Positions 44,105 to 57,416 of a stretch of DNA of 64,000 nucleotides are shown piece after piece. This DNA is from Drosophila miranda. Lineage: Eukaryota > Arthropoda > Insecta > Diptera > Drosophilidae. The notes beneath the pieces were generated by a model. That model did not search any database and had not been told where the DNA came from. It saw nothing but the letters and a program-made list of their open reading frames with translations. The stretch is from contig NW_022881603.1 of the NCBI RefSeq assembly GCF_003369915.1, positions 26,830,264 to 26,894,263 on the forward strand. Direction: 5' to 3'. Made by a program: the position numbers and the translations under genes. The stretch's first letter is position 1, and each line of letters begins with the position of its first letter.

Positions 44105-47100
44105 GGTGGTCACTGGAATTTTTGTAGTATTCTTTTTTTTTTTTATATATCACACAACGTGTTCCGGTTCCGTCATGAAGTTGGAATACACATGTGTGCT
44201 TATTTTATTTGAATTTTATTTAGACGCGAGTATACTCTCTCTTTCGGAGCTGTTTCCACGACTGTATATAACAGTAACAGGAGGTAGGTATCTTTTGAAC
44301 GTTCTGGCGAACGGTGCGGATTGCGACTGCTTGAATAACTCACGGCGGTCGATTCTTTTATAAATATGATCGAAACGCTGCCGGACAGCGGGCCAGAGCA
44401 GAGACACGAGCCGAGCACTCTCTTGGTGGACAGACTGCGAGGAGGCGGAGAGAGAGAGAGATAGAGGCAGGGCAGTGAGAGCCAGAGTGTAAACATGTGT
44501 ATCTGTATCGCGTGAATTCCATTCCGTTTTCGTGCGGCGCTGCTATCAGTAAAAATTAACACGCTGGCAAGCAACCAACACGCACACACTCACACACCAC
44601 ACCACTATCTCATTCTCTCTGCGATTGACACAAGTGCTGGTGTGGATTTCTCTCTGGTGGAACCGGCATGCATAAATATGGGAGTATGTAAACAACACCA
44701 ACACATGGACAGTACAGTGTTCGGTTATTAGTGCACTCTTTGCCTGCTATTCCTCTGGTCTCCGCGCCACCACACCTTTTCATCCTCATCCTCCTCCTGC
44801 TCTTCCACTTTCCTCTTGTTGGTTTCTCAGTATTCGATTGTTTCTGTAACATCTACTCGGGCATTTTGGTGCTGTAAAATTAGTCACAGTGTTCGGATGC
44901 ACTCTCTCTTGCAGTTAGTTGAGATGTTTCTGGCAACTGTGTCTCTCTTTGTCTCTTTCTGTCTAAGAGCTAGAGATGCAGTTAGATCTGGTATCTACCA
45001 GTTACTAAGGCTGGGCGTGAGCATGAATGAAATGGAATCCTTGCTGGAGATCATAGCCGTACTCGTACTATACACTTAAATGTAGATGTCTGATGCCTGT
45101 ATGCCTGATGATAAGGGTAATAAAACACCAGTCGAGGTCATTTTTTCCATTGATAAGCCTAGATCAACCTCATCTCATTACCCATCTCAACTCTGTTGCT
45201 GAGTTCCTCCTCCAAGATCTCTCGCCGTTCCGTTCCCGCTCTCTGTTCTAAAAAATTACATAAAGCCTCGAGACTCTAGACGATCCATTACAATGCGGAG
45301 TGTGATCGATGGCGTGCCTGTCGGGTTTATTAACTTACATAAAAGCATCACCGTTGATCAATGCAATTTTCATTTCAATATGACAGCTTCTGCTATCCGA
45401 AAATCTCCATTTTATAGCGAAAATTTTCCTTAATTATTTTACTTGTCATTGGGTTTCCCTATCTTTTTCTTTTGTCGTTCGCCTCTCTCTCTCTCGCTCA
45501 ACCGCTGGTTATCAATTATAATTTGTGAAAATAAAATGTTTTAAACAAATTATCAGTATTTCGGGGCACATTTCAGACTTTGATTCGCGCCTAAGTAAAT
45601 GAGCCGAGGCGGGTTCGCCGTCGGTCGCTCGGGACACTGCAAATTCATTCTGATTTCGACAAACGCATAGGTGGGGTGGTACAGAGAGGAGGGTGGAGCC
45701 AGGAGTGGGGCTCTGTCAGTGGGCACTGACGACAGACGGAGTTTGATAAGGCCCCACCCGATTCCCGTTCTGATTTCGTCTTCGATTCCAATACCAAATC
45801 AATTTTGGCACATGGCACACACGTTTGGAGGCACGTTCACGGCGATCCACTGTCCGTTCCGTAAATAATGAGTTCTGGCAAATCTCGAGACGTTTCTTAT
45901 CGAGTGGGGGACTCCACTCGATTAGCCCAGTCCCGTGGCACAATCCAATCCATTCAATAACCGGCTTATCATGTTCAGCTAAAGAATTAACCATCACCAC
46001 GAATGGGACAGTTTCTATAAATGATTCGAGCGACTTTCGGATTTATGACTGGACTAAATTTAGAAAATATTGTAGAGTATTCCCGGCGATGGCAATCTAA
46101 TCAGGCGACACGCCCACTTCAGAAGTGCCAGTGCCTCCTCCCCTGATGGATGGATGGATGTGATTGCGAATGCGAATCTGTTACACTAACAAGCCTTATC
46201 ATCTGAGACAAATGGCAAACAGTCGAGCGATCTCCCGCCAGTCCGCTTGACGTCAGTGCACTGCGGGAGAGGAGGAGCGGCATGCGGGAGGGTATTCTGC
46301 CATATGGCTCACCCTTTTCCGTTTCGAGCTCAGTTTTAGTCTAATTAAAATGCATTCCGTTCTTACAAGCCACATAAACATCAGTCGAGCTGTCTATCAG
46401 TCAGATGCGTGTCGTTACGTATACGCCAGGTGTAACCAAACAAAAACGCTCTAAACAGGGCTAATTGTGTTCCGTGCAAGGGTGTCGCTGTCGCCCGTTT
46501 AGGCCAGAATACGATTTCGGCTCCTTTGGCCTGCGGTTTTTTCCGCTGTTAATCATGATGTACCCGCACGGACATTGTTTGAGGCGTGTTGGCGCCAACA
46601 ACCTTTTAATACGGTCGGCAAATGTGTGTCTATGATTTGCATCTGATTCGACCCTATCTGGGAGGGTAAATCTACGTAGGGATGCAGCTTGCATCCAGCC
46701 TTTCCCGAAGAAATACCAGCACTAATGGTTATCCAACTATCCCTCCCATATAACACCGAATATGCTATTGTTTACTGATTGTCCACTTGATCTGCATTTG
46801 TTCTATTCATCACCCAATAAAAACCAATTTAAAAGAGTATCCGCAGTTCGCTCGCTCGCCCGCCGATTGTGGCGCATTCAAATTAGAAAATATATTGAAA
46901 TTTATATTTGTGCTGTCTAAGCGTTTGGGCAAACGTCTCATTACAGCGAGGAATTGTGTGAATTTCGAAGGCATATTTGAGTTACCATCTGGAGACATAA
47001 TTGAATTGCGTCCAATCAGCTCCAATTGTCCGCATTGTGGATCGATCGAATGGCAATTATCATGGCATCAGCACTGGAAACTTTATCGAACGATTCCCAG

Positions 47101-47885
47101 CGTTGTGGGTGTGTACAGGGGTCTGTTTCTGTTTCTGTCTCTGGGTCAGACACTTGGCAAACAGTCAAAGAGGAAGATGCGACACTAAAAATTTATATTT
47201 TCCTCGTATAATTCTGTTTTAATTGCGGCCACTAAGAATAGAACGTCTTCATTTGGACAAGGTGTGATGATCGCTCAGGAAGAGCCATTTCCGCCGGAGG
47301 TTATCCCCTGCACGGAGGCCTGCACCCGTATCCCGTCGAAAAAGATTGCCTTGAGTCACTCGACAAATCTGCGTGCGCGGGACGCACTGCGACTGCAGAA
47401 TCTTATCTAGTGAAAGATTTGGTATAAAAAAAAGGTATAAGTATATAAGTAAGGATTGTGTAAGTTTTATCATTGCAGAGGCGTTCTGATTTATCATCCC
47501 CCAACTGTGACATCATTTTGCCGTACAAGAGATGGATTCCGAAGTGTTTTCTAGGAAGATCCAAAGATCATATTCGCAATACATACATATGTACATACAT
47601 AGGTATCTTTCCATGACTGGCCATAATGGTTGGAAACAAGAATGGAGTTCGTTGTGAAATGGTAATTAAGTAATGGTAATGGTAATTGACGGAGGAGTGT
47701 CGTGGTGAATATAAATATCATTTGTGGAAAAACAACAAACAGCATTGAGTATTTGCGTTAACAGTGCGAAATGATTAACGCGATAACCTCCGCTGGGGCA
47801 CACAGGCCCCAACCACAAGTGGCAAAGAGAGAAGAATAGAGAGCAAAAATCGATGGGTGGGAGGGAGTGAGAGAAAAGGGGGAGC

Positions 47886-47920
<35 letters not shown>

Positions 47921-49590
47921 CAACAATGTTCGAGGCGGCGCCGTACTGTGTTAATTTTTGTTGCCATTTTGCAGCTTGACTTTTTGCACACAGGCAGGCC
48001 CCAATCCAACACACACATACAGTTATGTGCTCTCCAACAGAGCTTGCACTCTCTCTCTCCCTCTCTCTTTGTGTCTCTCTTGATCTTTGATCACGTTTCC
48101 CGCACACGACGGCACCCGAGTCGGGCACTCGGCGCAACGTTCACGTGATAACCATGTGCTCCGCTCCGGCTGCTCTGGCTGCTTCGCCTTTATTTACGAT
48201 TGTATGAGTGGCTCGGTGGAGGCGACTAATGTTCTGGGCAAAAACGAGTCACAAAATGATATTGCTGTTTTTCTGCGAACGGAGTCGAATGCCTGCCCTC
48301 TCCGATGACGTAAAACCGCAGGCCCAAACCATGGAGTGTGGAGAGGGCAGCCGGGTGGAGCAATTTCATCATTGGAGTAGCTTCCTAACCTTAAAACCAA
48401 CAATGGAAAAACTGTCGACTCACATTGAGTCGCCCGATAATCACGCATTTCTTTCTCCGACTCAGCCTCTGAGATTTGAGCAAATTTCGATCGGCTGATG
48501 GCCGAAACAAGGAGTCACACGAAATGGCAACTGCTCTTGCTGATAGCAGTGGCCTGTTAAAAGAGCTGTTAAAAGTTTTATTATGATTTGGCACTGGCAA
48601 CTGTTTTATAAGATCTCTGATTTCGTATAAATAACTCTCCCTAAATTGCTTCTTAATGGATTTACTTCATTATTTCGAGCACTTTGGGGAGAGCAGCTCA
48701 ATGGGGGATTTTGGTCGAAAAACCAGTGCACGTGTCTTGGTAATGGCAGCGGCTTTCCGTGGGATCTACTCACATAACTGGGACTCATATAAAAATTGTG
48801 TTGGCGCGACTCAAACACACTCGGGTTCTTGTCAGCCAACTATATATTCTCGCTTATATGTACATATGTATGTAAATACTGGCATATATAGCACTGCCCT
48901 TGTTCATATCGCGTGCTTGAAAGAAGAAAAAAGCTTTATTCAACTTCTGCTTACAAGTATTTTTCCCCATGTTCCCGGTTCCGCCTTCCCTAGCCAACTG
49001 CTTGCAGAGTTCAAAGCTATAAAATGTGCACGGAATTTGTTTAGGGCTAGAGATACGCTTAAAATGGGGATTAAGTGATTGCAGCAATTGATTTGCCAGC
49101 TCGGATCAGTGAGTGTGATCCCATTATCTGTGATAAGGGAGATAACTGTTAACTTCACATGACCAACATTCAATGTAACACTCATAGTCTAGACCCATTT
49201 GTCTGTTGGCCTTGAAAATCTTTAAGGAACTAGATAGATATATATTTATATTGGAAATATTGATATAAGATATAAGATTATCAGAGAAATATAATTCCGA
49301 TGGTATTTGTCGGGGAACATAGACTAATTGGGTTGAAAGATTTCAATCCCGCGCTCCACTTAAATTGCCCGCGCATAGTGTGACCAGTGAGATTTATGTA
49401 AAACTCATGTACATTTTAGTGTAATTAGATGTAGAATTCATGTAAAAATTAAAAATTAAATTGATTAGTTGGTGTAACTGACAACACATGTCCGCTAGAT
49501 CTGCACCATGTAAAAAATACTTTTAAGTTAACGTATTTAGTTTTAACCTTATTTTATAAAAAAAAAAACAGTTAATGGGAGCATTTTAAA
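44105..49590. other. Upstream region of transporter B without a recognisable gene
   Basis: About 5.5 kb. GA/CT-rich tracts occur at about 44447-44467, 45481-45496, 47888-47917 and 48045-48080, and could bind GAGA-type factors or be plain microsatellites. ORFs are short and show no domain. Part of it must hold the promoter and 5' UTR of transporter B, but I cannot place the start site. Confidence 0.4.
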
Positions 49591-49715
49591 GTGCCAGTCA
49601 AGTAGAAAATTGATTCACTAATCGAATAAAATTAAGTTGGCAAAGCTGAGAGATCTATATAGCTAGTAATATTCGACGGAAGATCAATTTGGCAATAACC
49701 GGTTCACAACAATGA
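49591..49715 (+). repeat. Old dispersed repeat, another partial copy
   Basis: GTGCCAGTCAAGTAGAAAAT, AATCGAATAAAATTAAG and GCTAGTAATATTCGACGGA match, with divergence, 57690-57815 and 57885-57990. Same orientation as those two. Confidence 0.6.
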
Positions 49716-50677
49716 GTGCACACTCATACCCTGGGGGAAATGAGTGTTATAGAACTGAGACTATGCTTGTCATCTAATTAATGCAGAAACTAGACAGTCT
49801 CTGTTTTAAAGATATTTAAAGATATTTCTTCTTAAAGAGACCATGAATTGGTACAAGGATCAGGACATACATATGTATGTACAGTATGTCAAGAAACTGT
49901 TTACACACTGAAAATAAATTAAGTTTTTTGACTTTGGATAAGAAAATTGTTATGATCCGCCTCTTTGCCACCCTGGCCTATCGTTCCCAGCTAGCTCACG
50001 GGGAAGTCAGGGGTGTTTCCGACCCGATAAGCCAGGGGACGGATTGAACAAAACAAAAACAAAAAAAACATACAAAAAAAACAAATCTAATTTATAGGAC
50101 AGACTTGTCCTCGTTGGCACTTTCGTCAGCGGGGATAGTTGGTTTCATTATCCCTAGCAGGGTCCCACCCTTCCATGAGCGCCACCTTTTGAATTCGCTC
50201 CCTTTTCATATTGCTGGTGTATGGGGACAGAAACGTGTCTCCAGTCGGTGCTCCGCTGACGGTTCATTGGTGCCGGTGCTCCGCTGACGGTTCTCGCATC
50301 AGTTTTCCGGCCTGGCCAGTACCGGGATGCTGCTGCCGATGTCCGCCGCTTTTGCTGATGTTGATGCCTGCCGCTGATGTCTTGGTGGGATCGTCGTCTC
50401 CACGATCACCAATTTTGTTTCCTTTTTTTCTTTTAGGGCACGTGCGGCCTCTACTCTTCTCCACCGGAAACTCTCTTTTTCTTTCTTCCTCGCCCCGTTT
50501 CCTTTTCTCCCACGCAACTCTGCCACTGCTTCCCAGGATCCACTATAGATGCCGCTGTCTCTTTCTTCTCCAGCCCTGATACCTATCGGCTCTCTCCAAA
50601 ACCGCCCATAACACCACACTACCGTTTCCAGGATTACTCCGCCGAAACGGGAGTGCCAAGCAGGCGGGCTTTTTCAA

Positions 50678-51730
50678 TTAAGGGGCCCCAAACGTAGGCC
50701 ATCGCCCACACCCTGAGATTGAGAGTCTCTGGCTCCATCGACTGAGATAGCCGGGCCACTGCTTCAGGTCCTTTGCGTGAAACACCCCAATACGTGAGCC
50801 TTGCAACTTCTCCAGCTCGTACTCTGTCCGACGAACTTGAAACTGCTGCTGGAGACCATATCTCAGATTCGGCCAGTCCGGCATTCCTACCGTCCGAACA
50901 TGCATCCAGTACCAATCCCTTGCGTGGCCACTGACCAATGTGTGAAAGGCTTTCAACACCTCCGCCCACGGTACCTGGTACGACGTCTGTAGATGCTCCA
51001 CCCGGAATATGAATTCCGCCACGGGCATCCCCTTTGGATAGCCGTCGAAGCTAAGTCCCCATCTTCGTATCTGCACTTGCTCCTGCCTAGCCTCTCCGAA
51101 ACTCGGTCGATTCCTGTTAGGGTTTGCTCCTGCGCCCATCCCGTTGAACAGCCACTCCTCCACGGGTCTCTGATCGGCTTGGGTCCTCTGATCGGCCTCC
51201 AATGTTCGGTTGTCCACGAACAAGTGCGTTGGATGTGCTTGCTGGTTCGCGGGTGCTTCCTGCTGACCTCCTCCCAGACTGGTTGCACTTGATCCCCGAT
51301 TCCTTCCATTCGCATCACTCGCCGTTCGCTCCGCTTTTAACGAACCCACCACCGCGTTGATCTCTCGCATGAGCTCTAGCATGTCTGCTTGCATTGACGA
51401 TCTCAGCGCTTCCATTTGCTGCCCGAGCGACGCTCGGTAGGTCTCCTGTGCTTGGGCTAAGGCTGCGTTCACGGCTGAGCTTAACTTGGACGGTAACACC
51501 AGGTCCTTACGGGCTCGCTGTTGACCTCCTACCGCTCCGGCCTCTGGGTCCTCCTGGTGCAACCCCGCATGTACGTTTTCCGCCACTTGCGACGGCCCTT
51601 CCGGCCTACTGCCGGCTTTACCGTCCTGGGACCGAGTCGTCGGCATGTTATACGGCTGGTACCTGCGCTGTGCCTCTGGGCTGCGACTTGTCTTTCCCGA
51701 CCCTTTAAAAATCTCCGGGTCACTCATCAA
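50678..51730 (-). CDS. Gag protein of the non-autonomous LTR element, 350 aa (array unit 1)
   Basis: MMSDPEIFKGSGKT start. Same architecture as the 16545-17519 copy, but reads through KDLKQWPGYLSRWSQR before stopping, so the two amplified copies at 16-24 kb are truncated forms. It stops about 65 bp before the LTR, leaving no room for pol. A zinc knuckle is absent. The function would be particle formation; reverse transcriptase would have to come from another element. Confidence 0.75.
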   Translation of the reverse strand: MMSDPEIFKGSGKTSRSPEAQRRYQPYNMPTTRSQDGKAGSRPEGPSQVAENVHAGLHQEDPEAGAVGGQQRARKDLVLPSKLSSAVNAALAQAQETYRASLGQQMEALRSSMQADMLELMREINAVVGSLKAERTASDANGRNRGSSATSLGGGQQEAPANQQAHPTHLFVDNRTLEADQRTQADQRPVEEWLFNGMGAGANPNRNRPSFGEARQEQVQIRRWGLSFDGYPKGMPVAEFIFRVEHLQTSYQVPWAEVLKAFHTLVSGHARDWYWMHVRTVGMPDWPNLRYGLQQQFQVRRTEYELEKLQGSRIGVFHAKDLKQWPGYLSRWSQRLSISGCGRWPTFGAP

Positions 51731-52819
51731 CCAATTTTCCTAACGTACTCCTTTCCTTCGTCTAATCCCTATTTACTTAACTATCTTGGTGATAAATAAA
51801 TTGGATTGTTTATTATCTGACTACCCTACTCCACTAAACACCTAGTTCCTGGCTAATTAATCCTCAATACCTTCAATCGTAACGAGAAAACAAATAAATA
51901 AATAGTGCAATAAATAAATAAGCGAATAATTAATTCCATGTTTAGATAACCAAATAAATAAATTTAAATACATAAATCGGTTAATTTAAATCAATAAATT
52001 GATAAATCTAAATATCTAAATTGATTCAATCAAATAAATAAACACCTACATCTACAATTAATCGCCTAATTAAATACAACACTAAATAACTAAATACTTC
52101 CTCTCCCAAACAAAAACTCTTTTTCCGATGACTTGCATAATGCCTACTTCTAAAATTGCTTCCAAACAATGCTAGCGAGAATCGTCAGTCCTCAACAAAA
52201 AATGATTTCCCTTTGGGTTTTCTTGCTTCGGCTTTCCAATAGTCTGCTAAATCACTAACAAAAAAAACATATAATTCCCAAACTGCTTCAGACAAAAATT
52301 CCCCTTTAATTTGTTTGGTGGGACGAGAGACAACTGCATTAATTGTTTTGCAGGTGAGCGGATCCCCTTCTTTTCCCCTTGCTATTTACCTTAGCTTACT
52401 TTTTCTGAGTGCCAACTCCCTTTGCTGTTTCCTCCCTCAGATCACCGTGGATCCCCCAAAATCGGACAACGACGTTAATGCCTCTGGACATAACCCGGAC
52501 CACGACTCGACAGATCCTCCGGCACCTCTTCCTCTTTTCAGATCCAGACAGCGAGCTCCACGAGTCGGACAACGAGGCTACTACCACCTGGTAATACCTG
52601 GACCACAGCTCGGGACACACACTTCCTACCCTTCTACCTCCGATACATAACTACTATGTCCATTTTCCTCTCTTCTACTCCTCTCAGCGGCTACGACGGC
52701 TAGGATTAATTCCCGGCTCGCGGACCGGCTGTGTTTCGTTCTACCAGGGTTCTATTTTACACCGGGTCTTTAAGACTCGCGTTTAAAATCGATCCCTTCT
52801 AGTACCATTGGGCGCCATT

Positions 52820-53773
52820 TGTTATGATCCGCCTCTTTGCCACCCTGGCCTATCGTTCCCAGCTAGCTCACGGGGAACTAAGGAGTGTTTCCGCCCCGAT
52901 AAGCCAGGGGACGGATTGAACAAAACAAAAACAAAAAAAACATACAAAAAAAACAAATCTAATTTATAGGACAGACTTGTCCTCGTTGGCTCTTTCGTCA
53001 GCGGGGATAGTTGGTTTCGTTATCCCTAGCAGGGTCCCACCCTTCCATGAGCGCCACCTTTTGAATTCGCTCCCTTTTCATATTCATATTCCCGCTCTTC
53101 TTCTCGCTCTCGTCCCACCCAACTACCGTTTTCTATTCACCCATGACTCTTTTCAAATTTTCCATTTTATATCCATTATATTTTCTTATTTATCTTGGAC
53201 ATTATTAATTAATAATCTAGGTTTATATAAAGGAAACAAATACTAACACAAAAATATTAACAACAAAATAAGCCCTATTTCGGCCGAATTGGCAGCCCCC
53301 TTTGATAGAAGTTGTTGCTTCCTGATGCTTGCTGATGTTTACGTTTAATCGTGGTGTTTTTTTATATGATCGTGATATATTGTTTAATTGTGTGTCGGAC
53401 GGGTGTAGATGTGTGAAATGTGGTGATGTTATGTGATGTGTTATGAATGAGGGTATACATGCGTGGGTTGTGTGTGATGTGGGTGGATGAAGGTGGGTGT
53501 GTGTGAATCGTGTGTGTGTATTTCTGCTTTGAAGTCCGGATTCTTTCCCCGGGGGGGGCTGGTGTATGGGGACAGAAACGTGTCTCCAGTCGGTGCTCCG
53601 CTGACGGTTCATTGGTGCCGGTGCTCCGCTGACGGTTCTCGCATCAGTTTTCCGGCCTGGCCAGTACCGGGATGCTGCTGCCGATGTCCGCCGCTTTTGC
53701 TGATGTTGATGCCTGCCGCTGATGTCTTGGTGGGATCGTCGTCTCCACGATCACCAATTTTGTTTCCTTTTTC
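52820..53773 (-). repeat. Middle LTR of the array, one end deleted
   Basis: Starts TGTTATGATCC at 52820. The segment with AGGGCACGTGCGGCCTC and the CATAACA end is missing; sequence jumps to internal AATTAAGGGGCCCC. Confidence 0.85.
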
Positions 53774-53775
53774 AA

Positions 53776-54828
53776 TTAAGGGGCCCCAAACGTAGGCCAT
53801 CGCCCACACCCTGCGATTGAGAGTCTCTGGCTCCATCGACTGAGATAGCCGGGCCACTGCTTCAGGTCCTTTGCGTGAAACACCCCAATACGTGAGCCTT
53901 GCAACTTCTCCAGCTCGTACTCTGTCCGACGAACTTGAAACTGCTGCTGGAGACCATATCTCAGATTCGGCCAGTCCGGCATTCCTACCGTCCGAACATG
54001 CATCCAGTACCAATCCCTTGCGTGGCCACTGACCAATGTGTGAAAGGCTTTCAACACCTCCGCCCACGGTACCTGGTACGACGTCTGTAGATGCTCCACC
54101 CGGAATATGAATTCCGCCACGGGCATCCCCTTTGGATAGCCGTCGAAGCTAAGTCCCCATCTTCGTATCTGCACTTGCTCCTGCCTAGCCTCTCCGAAAC
54201 TCGGTCGATTCCTGTTAGGGTTTGCTCCTGCGCCCATCCCGTTGAACAGCCACTCCTCCACGGGTCTCTGATCGGCTTGGGGCCTCTGATCGGCCTCCAA
54301 TGTTCGGTTGTCCACGAACAAGTGCGTTGGATGTGCTTGCTGGTTCGCGGGTGCTTCCTGCTGACCTCCTCCCAGACTGGTTGCACTTGATCCCCGATTC
54401 CTTCCATTCGCATCACTCGCCGTTCGCTCCGCTTTTAACGAACCCACCACCGCGTTGATCTCTCGCATGAGCTCTAGCATGTCTGCTTGCATTGACGATC
54501 TCAGCGCTTCCATTTGCTGCCCGAGCGACGCTCGGTAGGTCTCCTGTGCTTGGGCTAAGGCTGCGTTCACGGCTGAGCTTAACTTGGACTGTAACACCAG
54601 GTCCTTACGGGCTCGCTGTAGACCTCCTACCGCTCCGGCCTCTGGGTCCTCCTGGTGCAACCCCGCATGTACGTTTTCCGCCACTTGCGACGGCCCTTCC
54701 GGCCTACTGCCGGCTTTACCGTCCTGGGACCGAGTCGTCGGCATGTTATACGGCTGGTACCTGCGCTGTGCCTCTGGGCTACGCCTTGTCTTTCCCGACC
54801 CTTTAAAAATCTCCGGGTCACTCATCAA
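53776..54828 (-). CDS. Gag protein of the non-autonomous LTR element, 350 aa (array unit 2)
   Basis: Almost the same protein as array unit 1 (differences such as GGLQRARKDLVLQS). Residues about 228-324 hold the capsid-like region. Its 3' end runs into the truncated middle LTR, and the stop at 53776 lies at the deletion join. Confidence 0.75.
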   Translation of the reverse strand: MMSDPEIFKGSGKTRRSPEAQRRYQPYNMPTTRSQDGKAGSRPEGPSQVAENVHAGLHQEDPEAGAVGGLQRARKDLVLQSKLSSAVNAALAQAQETYRASLGQQMEALRSSMQADMLELMREINAVVGSLKAERTASDANGRNRGSSATSLGGGQQEAPANQQAHPTHLFVDNRTLEADQRPQADQRPVEEWLFNGMGAGANPNRNRPSFGEARQEQVQIRRWGLSFDGYPKGMPVAEFIFRVEHLQTSYQVPWAEVLKAFHTLVSGHARDWYWMHVRTVGMPDWPNLRYGLQQQFQVRRTEYELEKLQGSRIGVFHAKDLKQWPGYLSRWSQRLSIAGCGRWPTFGAP

Positions 54829-55898
54829 CCAATTTTCCTAACGTACTCCTTTCCTTCGTCTATTCCCTATTTACTTAACTATCTTGGTGATAAATAAATT
54901 GGATTGTTTATTATCTGACTACCCTACTCCACTAAACACCTAGTTCCTTGCTAATTAATCCTCAATACCTTCAATCGTAACGAGAAAACAAATAAATAAA
55001 TAGTGCAATAAATAAATAAGCGAATAATTAATTCCATGTTTAGATAACCAAATAAATAAATTTAAATACATAAATCGGTTAATTTAAATCAATAAATTGA
55101 TAAATCTAAATATCTAAATTGATTCAATCAAATAAATAAACACCTACATCTACAATTAATCGCCTAATTAAATACAACACTAAATAACTAAATACTTCCT
55201 CTCCCAAACAAAAACTCTTTTTCCGATGACTTGCATAATGCCTACTTCTAAAATTGCTTCCAATGCTAGCGAGAATCGTCAGTCCTCAACAAAAAATGAT
55301 TTCCCTTTGGGTTTTCTTGCTTCGGCTTTCCAATAGTCTGCTAAATCACTAACAAAAAAAACATATAATTCCCAAACTGCTTCAGACAAAAATTCCCCTT
55401 TAATTTGTTTGGTGGGACGAGAGACAACTGCATTAATTGTTTTGCAGGTGAGCGGACCCCCTTCTTTTCCGCTTGCTATTTACCTTCGCTTACTTTTTCT
55501 GAGTGCCAACTCCCTTTGCTGTTTCCTCCCTCAGATCACCGTGGATCCCCCAAAATCGGACAACGACGTTATTGCCTCTGGACATAACCCGGACCACGAC
55601 TCGACAGATCCTCCGGCACCTCTTCCTCTTTTCAGATCCAGACAGTGAGCTCCACGAGTCGGACAACGAGGCTACTACCACCTGGTAATACCTGGACCAC
55701 AGCTCGGGACACACACTTCCTACCCTTCTACCTCCGATACATAACTACTATGTCCATTTTCCTCTCTTCTACACCTCTCAGCGGCTACTACGGCTAGGAT
55801 TAATTCCCGGCTCGCGGACCGGCTGAGTTTCGTTCTACCAGGGTTCCATTTTACACCGGGTCTTTAAGACTCGCGTTTAAAATCGATCCCTTCTATTA

Positions 55899-55911
55899 CC
55901 ATTGGGCGCCA
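55899..55911 (-). other. Primer-binding-site-like sequence of the gag-only element
   Basis: Minus strand TGGCGCCCAATGG, two bases inside the LTR end. TGGCGCCC is the start of a tRNA-Lys-type primer site. The same site occurs at 52805-52817, 30351-30363 and 18594-18606 (the last two with AAAGG at the end). Confidence 0.7.
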
Positions 55912-55913
55912 TT

Positions 55914-57051
55914 TGTTATGATCCGCCTTTTTGCCACCCTGGCCTATCGTTCCCAGCTAGCTCACGGGGAAGTCAGGGGTGTTTCCGACCCGATAAGCCA
56001 GGGGACGGATTGAACAAAACAAAAACAAAAAAAACATACAAAAAAAAACAAATCTAATTTATAGGACAGACTTGTCCTCGTTGGCACTTTCGTCAGCGGG
56101 GATAGTTGGTTTCGTTATCCCTAGCAGGGTCCCACCCTTCCATGAGCGCCACCTTTTGAATTCGCTCCCTTTTCATATTCATATTCCCGCTCTTCTTCTC
56201 GCTCTCGACCCACCCAACTACCGTTTTCTATTCACCCATGACTCTTTTCAAATTTTCCATTTTATATCCATTATATTTTCTTATTTATCTTGGACATTAT
56301 TAATTAATAATCTAGGTTTATATTAAAGCAACAAATACTAACACAAAAATACTAACAACAAAATAATCCCTATTTCGGCCGAATTGGCAGCCCCCTTTGA
56401 TAGAAGTTGTTGCTTCCTGATGCTTGCTGATGTTTACGTTTAATCGTGGTGTTTTTTTATATGATCGTGATATATTGTTTAATTGTGGGTCGGACGGGTG
56501 TAGATGTGTGAAATGTGGTGATGTTATGTGATGTGTTATGAATGAGGGTATACATGCGTGGGTTGTGTGTGATGTGGGTGGATGAAGGTGGGTGTGTGTG
56601 AATCGTGTGTGTGTATTTCTGCTTTGAAGTCCGGATTCTTTCCCCGGGGGGGGGGGCTGGTGTATGGGGACAGAAACGTGTATCCAGTCGGTGCTCCGCT
56701 GACGGTTCCTTGGTGCCGGTGCTCCGCTGACGGTTCTCGCATCAGTTTTCCGGCCTGGCCAGTACCGGGATGCTGCTGCCGATGTCCGCCGCTTTTGCTG
56801 ATGTTGATGCCTGCCGCTGATGTCTTGGTGGGATCGTCGTCTCCACGATGACCAATTTTGTTTCCTTTTTTTCTTTTAGGGCACGTGCGGCCTCTACTCT
56901 TCTCCACCGGAAACTTTCTTTTTCTTTCTTCCTCGCCCCGTTTCCTTTTCTCCCACGCAACTCTGCCACTGCTTCCCAGGATCCACTATAGATGCCGCTG
57001 TCTCTTTCTTCTCCAGCCCTGATACCTATCTCTCCAAAACCGCCCATAACA
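55914..57051 (-). repeat. Most complete uninterrupted LTR of the gag-only family
   Basis: About 1,138 bp, plus strand TGTTATGATCCGCC to CGCCCATAACA, so both ends carry the inverted heptamer TGTTATG/CATAACA. It contains the T tract GTGTTTTTTTATATGATCG, which is the site the Helitron entered in the other LTRs. Confidence 0.9.
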
Positions 57052-57284
57052 AAATAATGGCCTTTGGTTCAAATTTATCAAATTTTTTTAATTTATAACC
57101 ATTCAGGGGTTAATTATAAAGTAATTTGTGAAAAAAAAAATAACAAAACTATAAATAGTTAACTTAAAAAATAACAAAAACAATGATTACTCATTTTTGA
57201 CACTGTCAAGAAAGTCTTGACACAAAATATTTTCATTTTATAAATTCAAAATTCTTCGTGATTATTTAATATATTTAACTTATT

Positions 57285-57416
57285 TTAATATTTGGTGTGT
57301 CCTCCCTTAGCATTGACTACATGCTGGAGACGTTTTTTCATTGAACTGATCAGTTTTTGTAGGTCATACTCAAAGGGAATCTTTTGCCACTCTTCCAGTA
57401 TGAATTCTCTCAGCTG
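57285..57416 (-). pseudogene. Tc1-like transposase, C-terminal remnant
   Basis: Minus-strand frame QLREFILEEWQKIPFE, then LISSMKKRLQHVVNAKGG, then HTKY-stop. This is the usual end of Tc1-family transposases (about 44 residues). No catalytic DDE part is found upstream on that strand, so this is a relic of a cut-and-paste element. Confidence 0.8.

Larger units (their letters stand above)
49948..57051 (-). mobile_element. Tandem array of the gag-only LTR element: LTR-internal-LTR-internal-LTR
   Basis: Three LTRs at 49948-50613, 52820-about 53773 and 55914-57051, and two internals at 50614-52819 and 53774-55913. The array is flanked by AAAT (49944-49947, 57052-57055), so it inserted once and grew, probably by unequal exchange between LTRs. 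The first LTR lacks a middle part (join at about 50212), and the middle LTR lacks one end (join at CCTTTTTCAATTAAG). Neither internal region has pol. Confidence 0.9.

Noticed and set aside
46787-47188. 133-codon plus-strand frame upstream of transporter B
   Set aside because: No domain, AT-rich composition, poor start context; looks like a chance frame in intergenic DNA.
47867-48148. GA-rich frames on both strands near 47.9 kb
   Set aside because: Produced by a (GA)n microsatellite (Arg-Glu and Ser-Leu runs), not a gene.
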